Shown here in pieces: positions 1-8,767 of a stretch of DNA of 64,000 nucleotides. The notes under the pieces are model-generated. The model was given only the letters and a program-made list of their open reading frames with translations. It was not told the DNA's origin and searched no databases. The DNA comes from Paenibacillus harenae DSM 16969 (GTDB taxonomy: Bacteria; Bacillota; Bacilli; Paenibacillales; Paenibacillaceae): contig NZ_KE383842.1 in assembly GCF_000422465.1 (NCBI RefSeq), forward strand, positions 1,013,845 to 1,077,844, written 5' to 3'. The translations under genes were made by a program, and so were the position numbers. How positions within the stretch are numbered: the first letter of the stretch is position 1; each line of letters opens with the position of its first letter.

Positions 1-437
1 TTGACCGGTTATTGGATGCCTGTATCCGTCAGCATGAGGGATTGATGGAGAAGCAGGGGGTGCGGATAAGCGCGGACTATACGATCCGACCGGTTATTTT
101 ATGCGATCCGATCCATATGAGCGAAGCTATCGGCAATGTCTTGATGAATGCTTGTGAAGCCATGCCGGGCGGGGGCTTAATCGAGATTTGCCTGGAGCCT
201 CATAAGAGTGGCCTGGAGTTGTCTATACTGGACAACGGCGTCGGCATCGCAGACGATAAGCTTGGCCAAGTGTTCGAGCCGTTCTACAGCAGCGGCAAAG
301 GAGGACGTAATTTCGGGCTAGGCTTATCCTATGTATATAACGTGATGCAGAAAAGCGGCGGGAACGTAGCGTTAGCCGGAAGGGATAGCGGAGGAACGAG
401 GGTTTCGTTTTTCTGGCCGCGCAAAAAAGTCATTTGA
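1..437 (+). CDS. Sensor histidine kinase, C-terminal part (5' end outside window)
   Basis: The reading frame is open to the left edge, so only about 144 C-terminal residues are visible. They form a GHKL ATPase domain: an N box (NVLMNACEAM), a G1 box (DNGVGIADD), an F box (FEPFYSS) and a G2 box (GLGLSYV). The dimerisation/His domain and any sensor domain lie upstream. It would autophosphorylate and pass phosphate to the response regulator that starts 26 bases downstream. The stimulus cannot be read from this fragment. Confidence 0.9.
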   Translation, partial: DRLLDACIRQHEGLMEKQGVRISADYTIRPVILCDPIHMSEAIGNVLMNACEAMPGGGLIEICLEPHKSGLELSILDNGVGIADDKLGQVFEPFYSSGKGGRNFGLGLSYVYNVMQKSGGNVALAGRDSGGTRVSFFWPRKKVI

Positions 438-462
438 CGTTAGCTTAGGGAGTGAATTTTAC

Positions 463-1104
463 GTGAGTTCAATCAGAGTGTTCATGGTTGAGGATGACGC
501 GGATTGGGTCAAGGCGCTCACGGCGTATTTGAACCGGGAGGAAGATTTGCTTGTCGTTGGTACGGCGGCCAATTCCGACGAAGCGTTAAGTCTGGCGAAG
601 AGCATCCGTTTCGATATTGTGCTCATGGATATTCAACTTGCGGGAAGCGAGCTGGACGGCATCCGGACGGCCGTCATGCTGCATGAGCTTTCATCGGCCA
701 AGATCATTATGCTTACCTCGCTGAACGACGAGCAATCCATGACGCAATCTTTTACGGCGGGGGCCGTTCAATATTTGGAGAAAACGCGATTTCAGGAGCT
801 GCCGCAAGCGATCCGAACCGCTTATCACCATTCCGCGCCGATGGAAGCGCTGCTTAAGGAGCTGGCACGGCTGAAGCGCGAGGAGCAGCTCAAGGCATTG
901 ACAGGCGCGGAGCGCGAGGTGTTCGAGCTGATCGAAGCCGGCTATACGCAGCCTCAGATCGAACGGAAGCTGTACAAAGCTGAAAGCACGCTCAAAAATC
1001 AGATCAACAAAATGCTGAAAAAATTCGGTGTGCGAAGCAGCAGGGAGGCCGTGGAAAAGGTGCGGCGGAAAGGGCTGTTTGAGCCGAGAAACAGAAAAGA
1101 ATAG
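463..1104 (+). CDS. Response regulator, NarL/LuxR-like
   Basis: 213 residues from a GTG start with an AGGGAGTGA site upstream. The N-terminal receiver domain shows the acidic pair (VEDDAD) and the phospho-acceptor Asp in VLMDIQL, plus TSL and K switch positions. The C-terminus (about residues 145-205) is a helix-turn-helix resembling the LuxR class (LTGAEREVFELIEAG..., ending in KFGVRSSREAV), but the recognition segment departs from the usual SNxEIA pattern. It is almost certainly the partner of the kinase just upstream. Its target genes are unknown. Confidence 0.9.
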   Translation: MSSIRVFMVEDDADWVKALTAYLNREEDLLVVGTAANSDEALSLAKSIRFDIVLMDIQLAGSELDGIRTAVMLHELSSAKIIMLTSLNDEQSMTQSFTAGAVQYLEKTRFQELPQAIRTAYHHSAPMEALLKELARLKREEQLKALTGAEREVFELIEAGYTQPQIERKLYKAESTLKNQINKMLKKFGVRSSREAVEKVRRKGLFEPRNRKE

Positions 1105-1117
1105 CGAAAGAATGTCG

Positions 1118-1146
1118 AAGGGGTACTACGAAATGTAGTACCCCTT
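1118..1146 (+). terminator. Perfect 12-bp stem-loop after the response regulator
   Basis: AAGGGGTACTAC and GTAGTACCCCTT are exact reverse complements separated by GAAAT. The following T stretch is short (TTT then ACG), so it may be a weak terminator or, less likely, an operator for the next gene. Confidence 0.5.
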
Positions 1147-1227
1147 TACGTATTGTTCTACGAAAGTTGGAACTGCCGTTGGGCAAGCGCGGCGCGTACA
1201 ATAGCAGCAAGAGGAGGGGACGGGAGC

Positions 1228-1695
1228 ATGAAGGAAATCGCAACGGATGACCGGCAGTCCGCCATACTGCTTATTGACGGCCAATGCCTGCTCTGCAGCG
1301 CCATTACCCGATTCGTCGTTCAGAGGGACAGAAATAAACGGTTTCGATTTGCTTCGCTGCAATCGAAAGCCGGTAAACGGTACTTATTGGAATCGCAACT
1401 GCCGGTTGATGATTTCTATACCTTTGTCATGATTAAAGACGGCCGGACTTATACGAAATCGAATGCCGCGCTGCGCGTATTTCGTCAGCTGAACGGGCTG
1501 TGGCCGTTGCTTTATCTGTTGATCCTGACACCGGCTGCTATTCGGGACCGGGTATACGATGGGATCGCCGTACACCGTTACCGCTGGTTCGGAAAGTCGG
1601 ATACTTGTTTACTGCCGACGGCAGAAGAACGGGACCGATTTGTGAAGGACGGCATATTAGCGCCGGAGAAGGAGGAGGCTCAAGATGAAAAATAA
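1228..1695 (+). CDS. DCC-family thiol-disulfide oxidoreductase-like protein (DUF393)
   Basis: 155 residues from the ATG that follows AGAGGAGGGG; the frame is open further upstream but only this ATG has a good ribosome binding site. The signature is the N-terminal DGQCLLC motif, matching the D-G-x-C-x-x-C start of the DCC family, followed by a conserved FRFASLQS segment and LYLLILTP. The biochemical role of the family is not settled. The gene overlaps the next one by 11 bases, so the two are co-translated. Together with the DoxX-like and DUF4166 genes it forms a triad related to the B. subtilis ynd genes. Confidence 0.85.
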   Translation: MKEIATDDRQSAILLIDGQCLLCSAITRFVVQRDRNKRFRFASLQSKAGKRYLLESQLPVDDFYTFVMIKDGRTYTKSNAALRVFRQLNGLWPLLYLLILTPAAIRDRVYDGIAVHRYRWFGKSDTCLLPTAEERDRFVKDGILAPEKEEAQDEK

Positions 1696-2632
1696 GCCGG
1701 TTTATGTCGAACTGGATATAAATGCTTCACTCGAGGAGTTATGGGAGCGCACGCAGACGCCGGAGCTGCATGAGCAATGGGATCTTCGTTTCTCAGAAAT
1801 TCAATATTTGCCGAAGCCAGCCGAGGCGGAGCGCCAGAAATTTCTGTACCGGACGCGTATCGGGTTCGGCCTCCGCATCGAAGGGACCGGCGAAACGGGG
1901 AGCGAAACGGACGAGAAGAGCGGAGAGCGGCTCTCGACCTTAGCATTCGCTTCTGAGCAGAAGGTATCGCTTATTCGGCAAGGCGGCGGCTATTGGCAAT
2001 ACAAACCGCAAGGGCGGCATGTTACCTTCTCTACGTTGTTTGATTACAGCACGCGCTTCGGCATTGCGGGCCAGCTGCTCGACCGCTGGTTGTTTAGGCC
2101 GATGTTCGGCTACGCAACCGCATGGAGCTTTGACCGGTTGCGAATTTGGCTGGAGGAACGGATCCCTCCGTCTGTGACCGCCGAGCGGGCTCTTATTCAT
2201 TACGGCTGCGTCTTTCTGCTCTGCGCTTTATGGTGTTATGAAGGTATCGTTCCCAAGCTGCTGTTCCCCGAGTGGGGCGAACTGACATTCATGAGCCAAA
2301 CCGGGTGGTTTGACGGAGCGGAGCGGCAGGCCGTGCAGCTGCTCGGCATTGGCGAGATCGGCTTCGGTCTTATTACCGCCTTCCTTCATCGACGGCGATG
2401 GACAGCCTTGGCGCAAATCGCCGTTCTGCTCTCGGTGACGCTGCCGGCCATGATTTATAATCCCGAACTATTCAGGTCCCCCTTTAATCCGCTTACGTTA
2501 ATGCTGCCTATGATCGCCTTATGCCTGGCGGCGAATGGAACGAAGCGGCATTTGCCTGACGCAAGGCGGTGCAGCCGGCGGTTGTCCCGCGCACGCACGA
2601 CGAGGAGGCGGTCCGATGAGATCCATTTATGA
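1685..2632 (+). CDS. SRPBCC domain fused to DoxX-like membrane domain
   Basis: 315 residues, with a GAGGAGG site inside the end of the previous gene. Residues 1 to about 165 look like a START/SRPBCC fold (NASLEELWERTQTPELHEQWD, a pattern of ligand-binding cavity proteins). The rest holds about four hydrophobic segments (for example IHYGCVFLLCALWCYEGIVPKL and LGIGEIGFGLITAF in shortened form here) typical of DoxX-like proteins. The C-terminus is very arginine-rich and overlaps the start of the next gene by 17 bases. It is probably an inner-membrane protein; its substrate is unknown. Resembles B. subtilis YndG in layout. Confidence 0.75.
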   Translation: MKNKPVYVELDINASLEELWERTQTPELHEQWDLRFSEIQYLPKPAEAERQKFLYRTRIGFGLRIEGTGETGSETDEKSGERLSTLAFASEQKVSLIRQGGGYWQYKPQGRHVTFSTLFDYSTRFGIAGQLLDRWLFRPMFGYATAWSFDRLRIWLEERIPPSVTAERALIHYGCVFLLCALWCYEGIVPKLLFPEWGELTFMSQTGWFDGAERQAVQLLGIGEIGFGLITAFLHRRRWTALAQIAVLLSVTLPAMIYNPELFRSPFNPLTLMLPMIALCLAANGTKRHLPDARRCSRRLSRARTTRRRSDEIHL

Positions 2633-3293
2633 GCTGGCGTTAGGAGAAAGCTTTCAGAAACTGCATCCCCGGATCAGGCAGCGGTTCGGGTTCAACAGCC
2701 AAGACCGGACCGCGTCAATCGGATACGGTGTAATGAAGCGAATCTGGTATAACAAGCTGGTTGCTTTCCCTTTGTTTATCGGCACGTTTCGTCACATCCT
2801 GTTTCCGCAAGGAGGATGCGGCATTCCTTTCACGATTGAAAATTACGCTTATATCGACCGGTACGGCCGTGAGACCGTGACCTGGGTTCGGAGGTTTCAA
2901 TTCCCACGGAAGGTTCGCTGCTTTGACGCAACGATGATCTACAGCGGCGAGCGGAAGAGGATCGTCGATTATTTGGGCAATAAACAACATTTAGCCGTTG
3001 ATTTGGACGTTTCTGCAGATGCGAACGGCGGCATACGGATTCGATCCGGCGAGCAGCGATTCTACGAGGGACGGTTCCGCTTCCGGTTTCCAAGGTGGCT
3101 GACAGGAAGCGCCGAGGTTCATGAATGGTATGACGATGGCGAAGGCTGTTACAAAATAACGGTTGAGGTGCGGAATCCGGTCGTCGGACGAATCTTTCTC
3201 TATGAAGGCGCCTTTCAGGCGGCTTTCATCGCGGCCGAGTCCGGCGCAATACCGGTCGGCATCAAGCCTTTGCGGTACGAGCGCAGGGAATAA
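2616..3293 (+). CDS. DUF4166 family protein
   Basis: 225 residues from the ATG 5 bases after CGAGGAGGCG. Recognisable DUF4166 features are an N-terminal ELALGESFQKLHPRIRQRFG and a C-terminal NPVVGRIFLYEGAF segment. No catalytic motif is evident and the function of the family is unknown. It overlaps the upstream DoxX-like gene and is the last gene of the triad, similar to the B. subtilis yndGH arrangement. Confidence 0.8.
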   Translation: MRSIYELALGESFQKLHPRIRQRFGFNSQDRTASIGYGVMKRIWYNKLVAFPLFIGTFRHILFPQGGCGIPFTIENYAYIDRYGRETVTWVRRFQFPRKVRCFDATMIYSGERKRIVDYLGNKQHLAVDLDVSADANGGIRIRSGEQRFYEGRFRFRFPRWLTGSAEVHEWYDDGEGCYKITVEVRNPVVGRIFLYEGAFQAAFIAAESGAIPVGIKPLRYERRE

Positions 3294-3315
3294 GCGGCAG
3301 ACCGTTTATTCCTTT

Positions 3316-3345
3316 TTGTCAGTTTCCGGCCGGACGTAGTATAAT
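3316..3345 (+). promoter_or_regulatory. Sigma-A-type promoter for the radical SAM gene
   Basis: TTGTCA and TATAAT are separated by 18 bases; the start codon lies about 80 bases downstream. Confidence 0.6.
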
Positions 3346-3425
3346 AGGTCCGATTGGTCATAGACGGCTGAGGTTATCGGAACGGCATCGGACCGCGGCC
3401 TATTGGAAACGGAGCTTATAAGCAG

Positions 3426-4301
3426 ATGAGGAAATTTAAAAAGTTTTATATAGAAACGACAAGCATTTGCAACCTTTCATGCACTTTCTGTCCGCCAACG
3501 CAGCGGGCAAAGGGCTTTATCAGCATCGAGGATTTCACGAAGACATTGGATCAAATTAAGCCCTTTACGGACTATATTTATTTCCATGTGAAGGGCGAGC
3601 CGCTGCTTCATCCGAAGATCGGCGAGCTGCTCGACATTGCCCATGAGAAGGGCTTTAAGGTCAACATCACGTCTAACGGGACGCTGATTACGAAAAACAA
3701 AGCCAAACTTCTTAATAAACCCGCTTTGCGGCAAATTAATTTCTCGCTGCACAGCTTCGACGGCCATCCGGGATCTAAGGATAAGGAAGGATATTTGGCT
3801 GATATCTTATCCTTCGTGAACGAGGCGGTTGCCGCAAGCAGCATCATTATATCCTTCCGGCTGTGGAACCTGGAAATGGATAACGAGACGAACCTGCAGC
3901 GCAGCAAAAACCGTGAGCTGCTTAGCATGATCGAGAAGGCGTTCCAGCTGGATTACAAAATCGAAGAGAAGTTTAAACCGGGCACCGGCGTCAAAATCGC
4001 TGACCGCATTTATCTGAATCAGGACCCTGAATTCAAATGGCCGGATTTGAAGGAGCCCGAGGATGACGGCAAAGGATTCTGCCACGCGCTTCGCAACCAA
4101 GCGGGGGTTCTCATCGACGGAACCGTCATTCCTTGCTGCCTTGACGGCGAGGGCGTCATTAATCTCGGCAATATTCATGAAACTCCCTTCGCGGACATCA
4201 TCGGGAACGAACGGTCGACTCGCCTGCACGACGGCTTCTCCCGGAGGGAAGCCGTCGAGGAGCTGTGCCGCAAATGCGGGTATCGCCAGCGGTTCGGCTG
4301 A
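3426..4301 (+). CDS. Radical SAM protein with SPASM-like C-terminus
   Basis: 291 residues. The radical SAM cluster motif C-x3-C-x2-C is at residues 15-22 (CNLSCTFC), followed by HVKGEPLLHP and ITSNGT, which match the glycine-rich SAM-binding strands. The C-terminal 80 residues carry a Cys pair after a TVIP segment and a final C-x2-C (CRKC), as in SPASM domains that bind auxiliary iron-sulfur clusters. Such enzymes modify peptides or small molecules; no precursor peptide is visible next to it. It has its own promoter and lies 16 bases before the response regulator, so it may be cotranscribed with it. Confidence 0.85.
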   Translation: MRKFKKFYIETTSICNLSCTFCPPTQRAKGFISIEDFTKTLDQIKPFTDYIYFHVKGEPLLHPKIGELLDIAHEKGFKVNITSNGTLITKNKAKLLNKPALRQINFSLHSFDGHPGSKDKEGYLADILSFVNEAVAASSIIISFRLWNLEMDNETNLQRSKNRELLSMIEKAFQLDYKIEEKFKPGTGVKIADRIYLNQDPEFKWPDLKEPEDDGKGFCHALRNQAGVLIDGTVIPCCLDGEGVINLGNIHETPFADIIGNERSTRLHDGFSRREAVEELCRKCGYRQRFG

Positions 4302-4317
4302 TTGGAGGAAGCAGCGG

Positions 4318-5022
4318 ATGCAAAAGCACTTATTAATTGTAGAGGACGATCTCGCCATTGCCGAAATGGTGTCCGATTATCTGCTACGTGACGGCTACCG
4401 GATAAGCCATGCCGTTGACGGGAGATCGGCGCTTCAGCTGTTCGAGCAAGAGAAAATCGATCTGATCGTATTGGATCTGATGCTGCCCGGGCTGAACGGA
4501 ACCGAATTTCTTAAGCTTGTGCGTATGCGGAGCTTCGTTCCCGTTCTTATCGTATCCGCCAAGGACGGCGAGCTGGATAAAGCGCTCGGACTCGGCTTCG
4601 GCGCAGATGATTATATGACGAAGCCGTTCTCGCTCGTAGAGCTCTCGGCGCGGGTGAACTCGGCTTTGCGCAGAGCAACCGTATACGCGGAGGAAGGGAA
4701 GCCGGATACCTCAGCCAGTCCGCAACTGCGTATTCACGAGCTGACGCTTGATACGGATCAGCTGACGCTAAGCAAGAATGGGCATGATATTAGACTGACG
4801 ACCAAGGAGTTTCAAATTTTGAAGCTGCTGCTGATCAATCCGCGGCGCGCCTTCTCCAAGGAGCAGATCTATACGGCAGTATGGAACGAGGACTATTTTG
4901 GGGACGATAATGCGATCAATGTACACATTAGCCGGCTGCGGGACAAGATCGAGGATGATCCGTCCAAGCCCCGATATATAAAAACCGTGTGGGGAATCGG
5001 ATATAAGCTGGGGGAGTTCTAG
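4318..5022 (+). CDS. OmpR-family response regulator (YcbL-like)
   Basis: 234 residues from the ATG after TTGGAGGAA. The receiver domain has the acidic pair in VEDD, the phospho-acceptor Asp in LIVLDLMLPG, and YMTKPF with the conserved Lys. The C-terminal winged helix ends with the typical RLRDKIEDDPSKPRYIKTVWG pattern (shortened motif: GIGYKL). It pairs with the kinase that begins one base after its stop. Kinase and ABC exporter genes follow, as in the B. subtilis ycbLMNO locus, so it probably controls the transporter in response to a cell-envelope signal. Confidence 0.92.
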   Translation: MQKHLLIVEDDLAIAEMVSDYLLRDGYRISHAVDGRSALQLFEQEKIDLIVLDLMLPGLNGTEFLKLVRMRSFVPVLIVSAKDGELDKALGLGFGADDYMTKPFSLVELSARVNSALRRATVYAEEGKPDTSASPQLRIHELTLDTDQLTLSKNGHDIRLTTKEFQILKLLLINPRRAFSKEQIYTAVWNEDYFGDDNAINVHISRLRDKIEDDPSKPRYIKTVWGIGYKLGEF

Positions 5023-5023
5023 C

Positions 5024-5986
5024 ATGCTGCTGCCTCTAACGCTTGCTGCCGCGGCGGCAATGCTGGTCATTATGATCATTCTTATCCGACTGCGCATTGC
5101 GCGAACGAAGCAGCTTTCATATATACGAGCCAAGCTGCAAGAGGCGAATGAAGGCGGCTCGCCGGAGCAGCTGTTGCTGTTTACATCCGACCGCGAGCTC
5201 CAGAATCTTCTAATCCAAATCAACCGCCTGATCGAGAGCAATCGCAAAGCAACGGCAGCGTATGCGGGAACGGAACGTTCGATGCGCAAAATGCTGACGA
5301 ACATGTCCCACGATCTTAAGACTCCGCTGACCGTCGTGCTTGGACTAACGGAGACGATTGCGAAAGACCAAACCATCGGCGATCGGGAGCGCGACCGCCT
5401 TCTAAGCCGGATACATGCGAAGGCGCTGGAAATGGCCGCGTCGATGAACAAGTTTTTTGATCTGGCGAGACTGGAGTCAGAGGACAAGCCTATCCCCCTT
5501 TCGAAAGTCCATATGAATGTTTTCTGTCAAAATATGATGTTATTCTTCTACGATTCGATTACGGCCAAAGGTCTTGATGTCGCGATTGAAATTCCGGAAA
5601 CCCCTCTGTACGCGCTTGGCAACGAGGAGGCGCTCGAGCGGATTTTCGGCAATCTCATCGGGAATGCGATCCGGTACGGGAGCGAGGGCGGCATCGTCGG
5701 ACTCGCGCTGCGCGGCGGTGAGTCGGCGGTTATAGTCGAGATATGGGACCGCGGACAGGGAATAGCGGAAACGGATCAGCAGCGCGTTTTCGAGAGACTG
5801 TATACGCTTGAGGATTCGAGAAACCCGTTGTATCAAGGCAGCGGACTCGGCTTGACCATATCCAAGCGGCTTGCGCAAAACGTTGGCGGCGAGCTTAGCG
5901 TCCGCAGCATTCCTTACGAGAAAACCGTTTTTACTTTAAATCTCAAACCGGCAGCCGAATCCAATAAAGCTCGAACCAAAGCTTGA
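5024..5986 (+). CDS. Sensor histidine kinase (YcbM-like)
   Basis: 320 residues. There is one N-terminal membrane segment (residues 2-24) and almost no extracytoplasmic domain, as in intramembrane-sensing kinases linked to peptide-antibiotic transporters. The phosphorylated His is in the H box NMSHDLKTPLT; the ATPase domain shows NLIGNAIRYG, WDRGQGI and GSGLGLTISK. GGGGGAG lies 7 bases before the ATG. Its partner is the regulator directly upstream. What it senses is inferred from neighbours only. Confidence 0.92.
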   Translation: MLLPLTLAAAAAMLVIMIILIRLRIARTKQLSYIRAKLQEANEGGSPEQLLLFTSDRELQNLLIQINRLIESNRKATAAYAGTERSMRKMLTNMSHDLKTPLTVVLGLTETIAKDQTIGDRERDRLLSRIHAKALEMAASMNKFFDLARLESEDKPIPLSKVHMNVFCQNMMLFFYDSITAKGLDVAIEIPETPLYALGNEEALERIFGNLIGNAIRYGSEGGIVGLALRGGESAVIVEIWDRGQGIAETDQQRVFERLYTLEDSRNPLYQGSGLGLTISKRLAQNVGGELSVRSIPYEKTVFTLNLKPAAESNKARTKA

Positions 5987-6025
5987 TCGCCGCTAGATGC
6001 CCTTGGGCAGCCGGCGATTTTTTTT
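5986..6025 (+). terminator. Rho-independent terminator
   Basis: ATCGCCG pairs with CGGCGAT around an inner GCCC-TT-GGGC hairpin, followed by eight T. It ends the regulator/kinase unit and separates it from the ABC transporter. Confidence 0.8.
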
Positions 6026-6145
6026 CTGCGTTTCATTCGAAAGACATTCTTAAGATTTGCGAAACGGGAATGACAGCTTGATCGGTTACACTGTATTGGT
6101 GAAGAAAAAGATGTAACGCGGAAGGATCGAAGGAGTGGTTAGGTT

Positions 6146-7069
6146 GTGAGTATACTGCTGCGAACGCATGAGCTGAGTAAATCATTTAACGGGAAAGAGG
6201 TTGTATCAAACGTCAGCATGACCATCCGCAAAGGCGAGATTTACGGCTTCCTCGGACCGAACGGGGCAGGCAAGACGACGATCATGCGAATGCTGACGGG
6301 ACTCGTGCAGCCAAGCGGCGGGACGATTCAACTGTTCGGCGAGCCGATGGGCGCGGAAGCCTCCGAGCTGAAGAAGCGGATGGGAAGCATGATCGAATAC
6401 CCGATGTTCTATGAGCATTTGTCCGCGTCTCAAAATTTGGAGCTTCATTGCGCTTATATGGGCTACTATGAGCCTCGTGCGGTCTCAGAAGCGCTGCGGA
6501 TGGTCGGACTGGAGGATGCCGGCTCCAAGCCGGTTAAGGCATTTTCGCTCGGCATGAAGCAAAGGCTTGGCATCGCAAGAGCGGTCTGCACGAAGCCGGA
6601 GCTGCTTATTCTGGATGAACCCGTCAACGGGATGGATCCGGTCGGGATTCGCGAGCTGCGCGAGTTGTTCTTGCGATTAAGCAAGGATTACGGGATCACG
6701 CTGCTCATCTCCAGCCATATCCTGCATGAGATTGAAAAGCTGGCTGACACGATCGGCATGATCCATAAAGGGAAACTGATCGAAGAGGTATCGATGGAGC
6801 AGGTGAGGAACGAGCAGACGGCTTATATTGAAGCCGTTACGACTGATGTGAAGCAAGCGTCCTATGTACTGGTGGATAAGCTAGGCATCCGGAATTATAA
6901 GGTCATGGAGAATGAAACGATACGCGTCTATGATCCCGGTGTGACGGCTTCCGAGCTGGCGAAAGCGCTCGTCATGAATGAGATCGGGCTGGAAGGGCTG
7001 ATGCGAAAAAACATTTCGCTTGAAGAGCATTTCCTGAAATGGATGCAAGGGGGCGAACCGAATGAATAA
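6146..7069 (+). CDS. ABC transporter ATPase, BcrA/YcbN-like
   Basis: 307 residues from a GTG start 7 bases after AAGGAGTGG. Walker A is GPNGAGKTT (about residues 38-46), the signature is SLGMKQRLG, Walker B is LLILDEP, and the switch His is in SSHILHE. The C-terminal 80 residues are the extra domain found in BcrA-type ATPases for drug and lantibiotic export. It overlaps the permease gene by 8 bases. Together they likely form a half-size exporter for bacitracin-like or lantibiotic compounds, by similarity to YcbNO; substrate unproven. Confidence 0.9.
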   Translation: MSILLRTHELSKSFNGKEVVSNVSMTIRKGEIYGFLGPNGAGKTTIMRMLTGLVQPSGGTIQLFGEPMGAEASELKKRMGSMIEYPMFYEHLSASQNLELHCAYMGYYEPRAVSEALRMVGLEDAGSKPVKAFSLGMKQRLGIARAVCTKPELLILDEPVNGMDPVGIRELRELFLRLSKDYGITLLISSHILHEIEKLADTIGMIHKGKLIEEVSMEQVRNEQTAYIEAVTTDVKQASYVLVDKLGIRNYKVMENETIRVYDPGVTASELAKALVMNEIGLEGLMRKNISLEEHFLKWMQGGEPNE

Positions 7070-7742
7070 GCTGATGAAGCTGGAGCTCAGGAAGATTAAG
7101 CCCCGCAATTGGCTGTTGTCGTTTGCCGTGGCTAATCTGCTCATTGCGCTGTGGGTGGTAACGAATCTTCCGAACGAAGGCGTTCGCAATTATCTCGAAG
7201 CCTTTTACAGTATCCGGTCCTACGTGGAGATGACGTTTATTATTTACTCTTCGGTGTTTATGTCGAAGCTGATGATGGAGGAATACAAGTCGAAAACCGT
7301 TACAGCGCTATTCACGTATCCGGTTCCGAGAAAACAAATTCTGACCGCGAAACTGATGGTTACGGCCATTTTCGCCTTTGCCGCTTCCATTGTTTCCAAT
7401 GCGTTTGTGGCAGCTTTTTTTCTTCTGTCCAATGCCAAGAACGGGTTTATAACGGAACCGCTGACAGCAGAGCTGCTGACGGATGAAGCGCTGCGTATAT
7501 TCATTAACGCCTTTGCCGTAACGGGAATAGCGATATTGCCTCTCTATATCGGCATGCTGCGGAAATCGGCATCCGCCGTAATTATCGCCTCTTTTGTCCT
7601 AGCCCTCGGCCTGGGCGGTTCGCACGACGAGAGCGGGCATAATTGGGCGCTGGCGGTGATCGTGGCCGCAGGCTGCGTCGCTGCCGGGCTGCTGGCGGTT
7701 ATCTTGTCTATTCGTAGAGCCGTACGCGAGGACATTCTATAA
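7062..7742 (+). CDS. ABC transporter permease, BcrB/YcbO-like
   Basis: 226 residues with about six hydrophobic segments and no ATPase motif. Typical of ABC-2 permeases are the early YKSKTVTALFTYPVPRKQI segment (shortened: TYPVPR) and the N-terminal amphipathic stretch. The ATG lies within the end of the ATPase gene, so translation is coupled. It forms the membrane part of the exporter that probably answers to the adjacent two-component system. Confidence 0.85.
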   Translation: MNKLMKLELRKIKPRNWLLSFAVANLLIALWVVTNLPNEGVRNYLEAFYSIRSYVEMTFIIYSSVFMSKLMMEEYKSKTVTALFTYPVPRKQILTAKLMVTAIFAFAASIVSNAFVAAFFLLSNAKNGFITEPLTAELLTDEALRIFINAFAVTGIAILPLYIGMLRKSASAVIIASFVLALGLGGSHDESGHNWALAVIVAAGCVAAGLLAVILSIRRAVREDIL

Positions 7743-7779
7743 AAATAGAAAACAAGGAAAAAGATAGGCGTTTCAGCTT

Positions 7780-7808
7780 TTGTCGGTTAGTGCGATTTGT
7801 GTTATGAT
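7780..7808 (+). promoter_or_regulatory. Promoter for uppP
   Basis: TTGTCG, 17 bases, TATGAT; transcription would start near 7815, about 50 bases before the chosen ATG. Confidence 0.65.
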
Positions 7809-7868
7809 TTGAATCGGGTTATTAGTCCTATGAATCTATCATTATTAAAGTTAGGAGTTATGCCGCGC

Positions 7869-8711
7869 ATGGATTTTTTAACGATTTTAAAAGCGATTAT
7901 TTTGGGTATTGTGGAGGGCTTGACGGAGTTTGCCCCCGTATCGTCAACCGGGCATATGATCATTGTGGATGATATGTGGCTGCAATCGGAGCAATTTTTG
8001 ACGAAATATGCAGCGAATACGTTCAAAATCGTCATTCAGCTCGGATCGATTCTGGCGGTCGTTATTTTGTTCCGGAACCGGTTCATTGAGCTGCTCGGCC
8101 TGCGGTTCGGCAAGAATAAGGCGGAAGTCGTACCGGCTGAACGGAAGAGCAAGCTTAAGCTGACGCATGTCATTGTCGGACTTCTTCCCGCCGGCGTGTT
8201 CGGCCTGTTGTTCGACGATTATATCGACGAGTATTTATTCTCGATCAGAACGGTGCTGTTCGGCCTTGTGATCGGCGCGGTATTTATGATCATCGCGGAC
8301 AGGCTGCGTCCTTCGAAGCCGAAGGTAGAGTCGGTAGACCAGATCACGTACAGGCAGGCGCTGTCAGTCGGACTTATTCAATGCTTGTCGCTTTGGCCCG
8401 GCTTCTCCCGTTCCGGCTCGACCATTTCAGGCGGGGTGCTGCTCGGCATGAGCCACCGTGCCGCCGCGGACTTCACATTTATTATGGCGGTGCCGATCAT
8501 GGCTGGAGCCAGCCTGCTGTCGCTTGCGAAGAATTGGGAGTATTTCACGCTGGATTCGCTTCCGTTCTTTATCGCCGGATTTATTAGCGCATTCGTATTC
8601 GCCGTCATATCGATCCGTTTCTTTTTGAAACTAATTAACAAGATTAAGCTTGTCCCTTTCGCGATTTACCGGATCGTGCTTGCAGCGGTTATTTATATCG
8701 TTTATTTCTAA
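7869..8711 (+). CDS. uppP: Undecaprenyl-diphosphatase
   Basis: 280 residues, close to the usual 270-280 of the BacA/UppP family. It recycles undecaprenyl diphosphate to the monophosphate for cell-wall synthesis and often raises bacitracin tolerance. The two family motifs are present: EGLTEFAPVSSTGH near the N-terminus and PGFSRSGSTISGG in the second half, within about eight membrane segments. I chose the ATG 11 bases after AGGAG because it gives the standard N-terminus (MDFLTILKAIILG); the ATG nine bases upstream is too close to the binding site. The neighbouring YcbLMNO-like module fits an envelope-stress theme. Confidence 0.93.
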   Translation: MDFLTILKAIILGIVEGLTEFAPVSSTGHMIIVDDMWLQSEQFLTKYAANTFKIVIQLGSILAVVILFRNRFIELLGLRFGKNKAEVVPAERKSKLKLTHVIVGLLPAGVFGLLFDDYIDEYLFSIRTVLFGLVIGAVFMIIADRLRPSKPKVESVDQITYRQALSVGLIQCLSLWPGFSRSGSTISGGVLLGMSHRAAADFTFIMAVPIMAGASLLSLAKNWEYFTLDSLPFFIAGFISAFVFAVISIRFFLKLINKIKLVPFAIYRIVLAAVIYIVYF

Positions 8712-8725
8712 ATAAAAGTAAACGG

Positions 8726-8767
8726 CAAAGGCCTGTTTCCCTTGAAGGGAAGCAGGCCTTTATTTTT
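8726..8767. terminator. Bidirectional terminator between uppP and the ClC gene
   Basis: A stem of about 15 pairs (AAAGGCCTGTTTCCC against GGGAAGCAGGCCTTT) has T runs on both sides and serves the two convergent genes. Confidence 0.85.
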
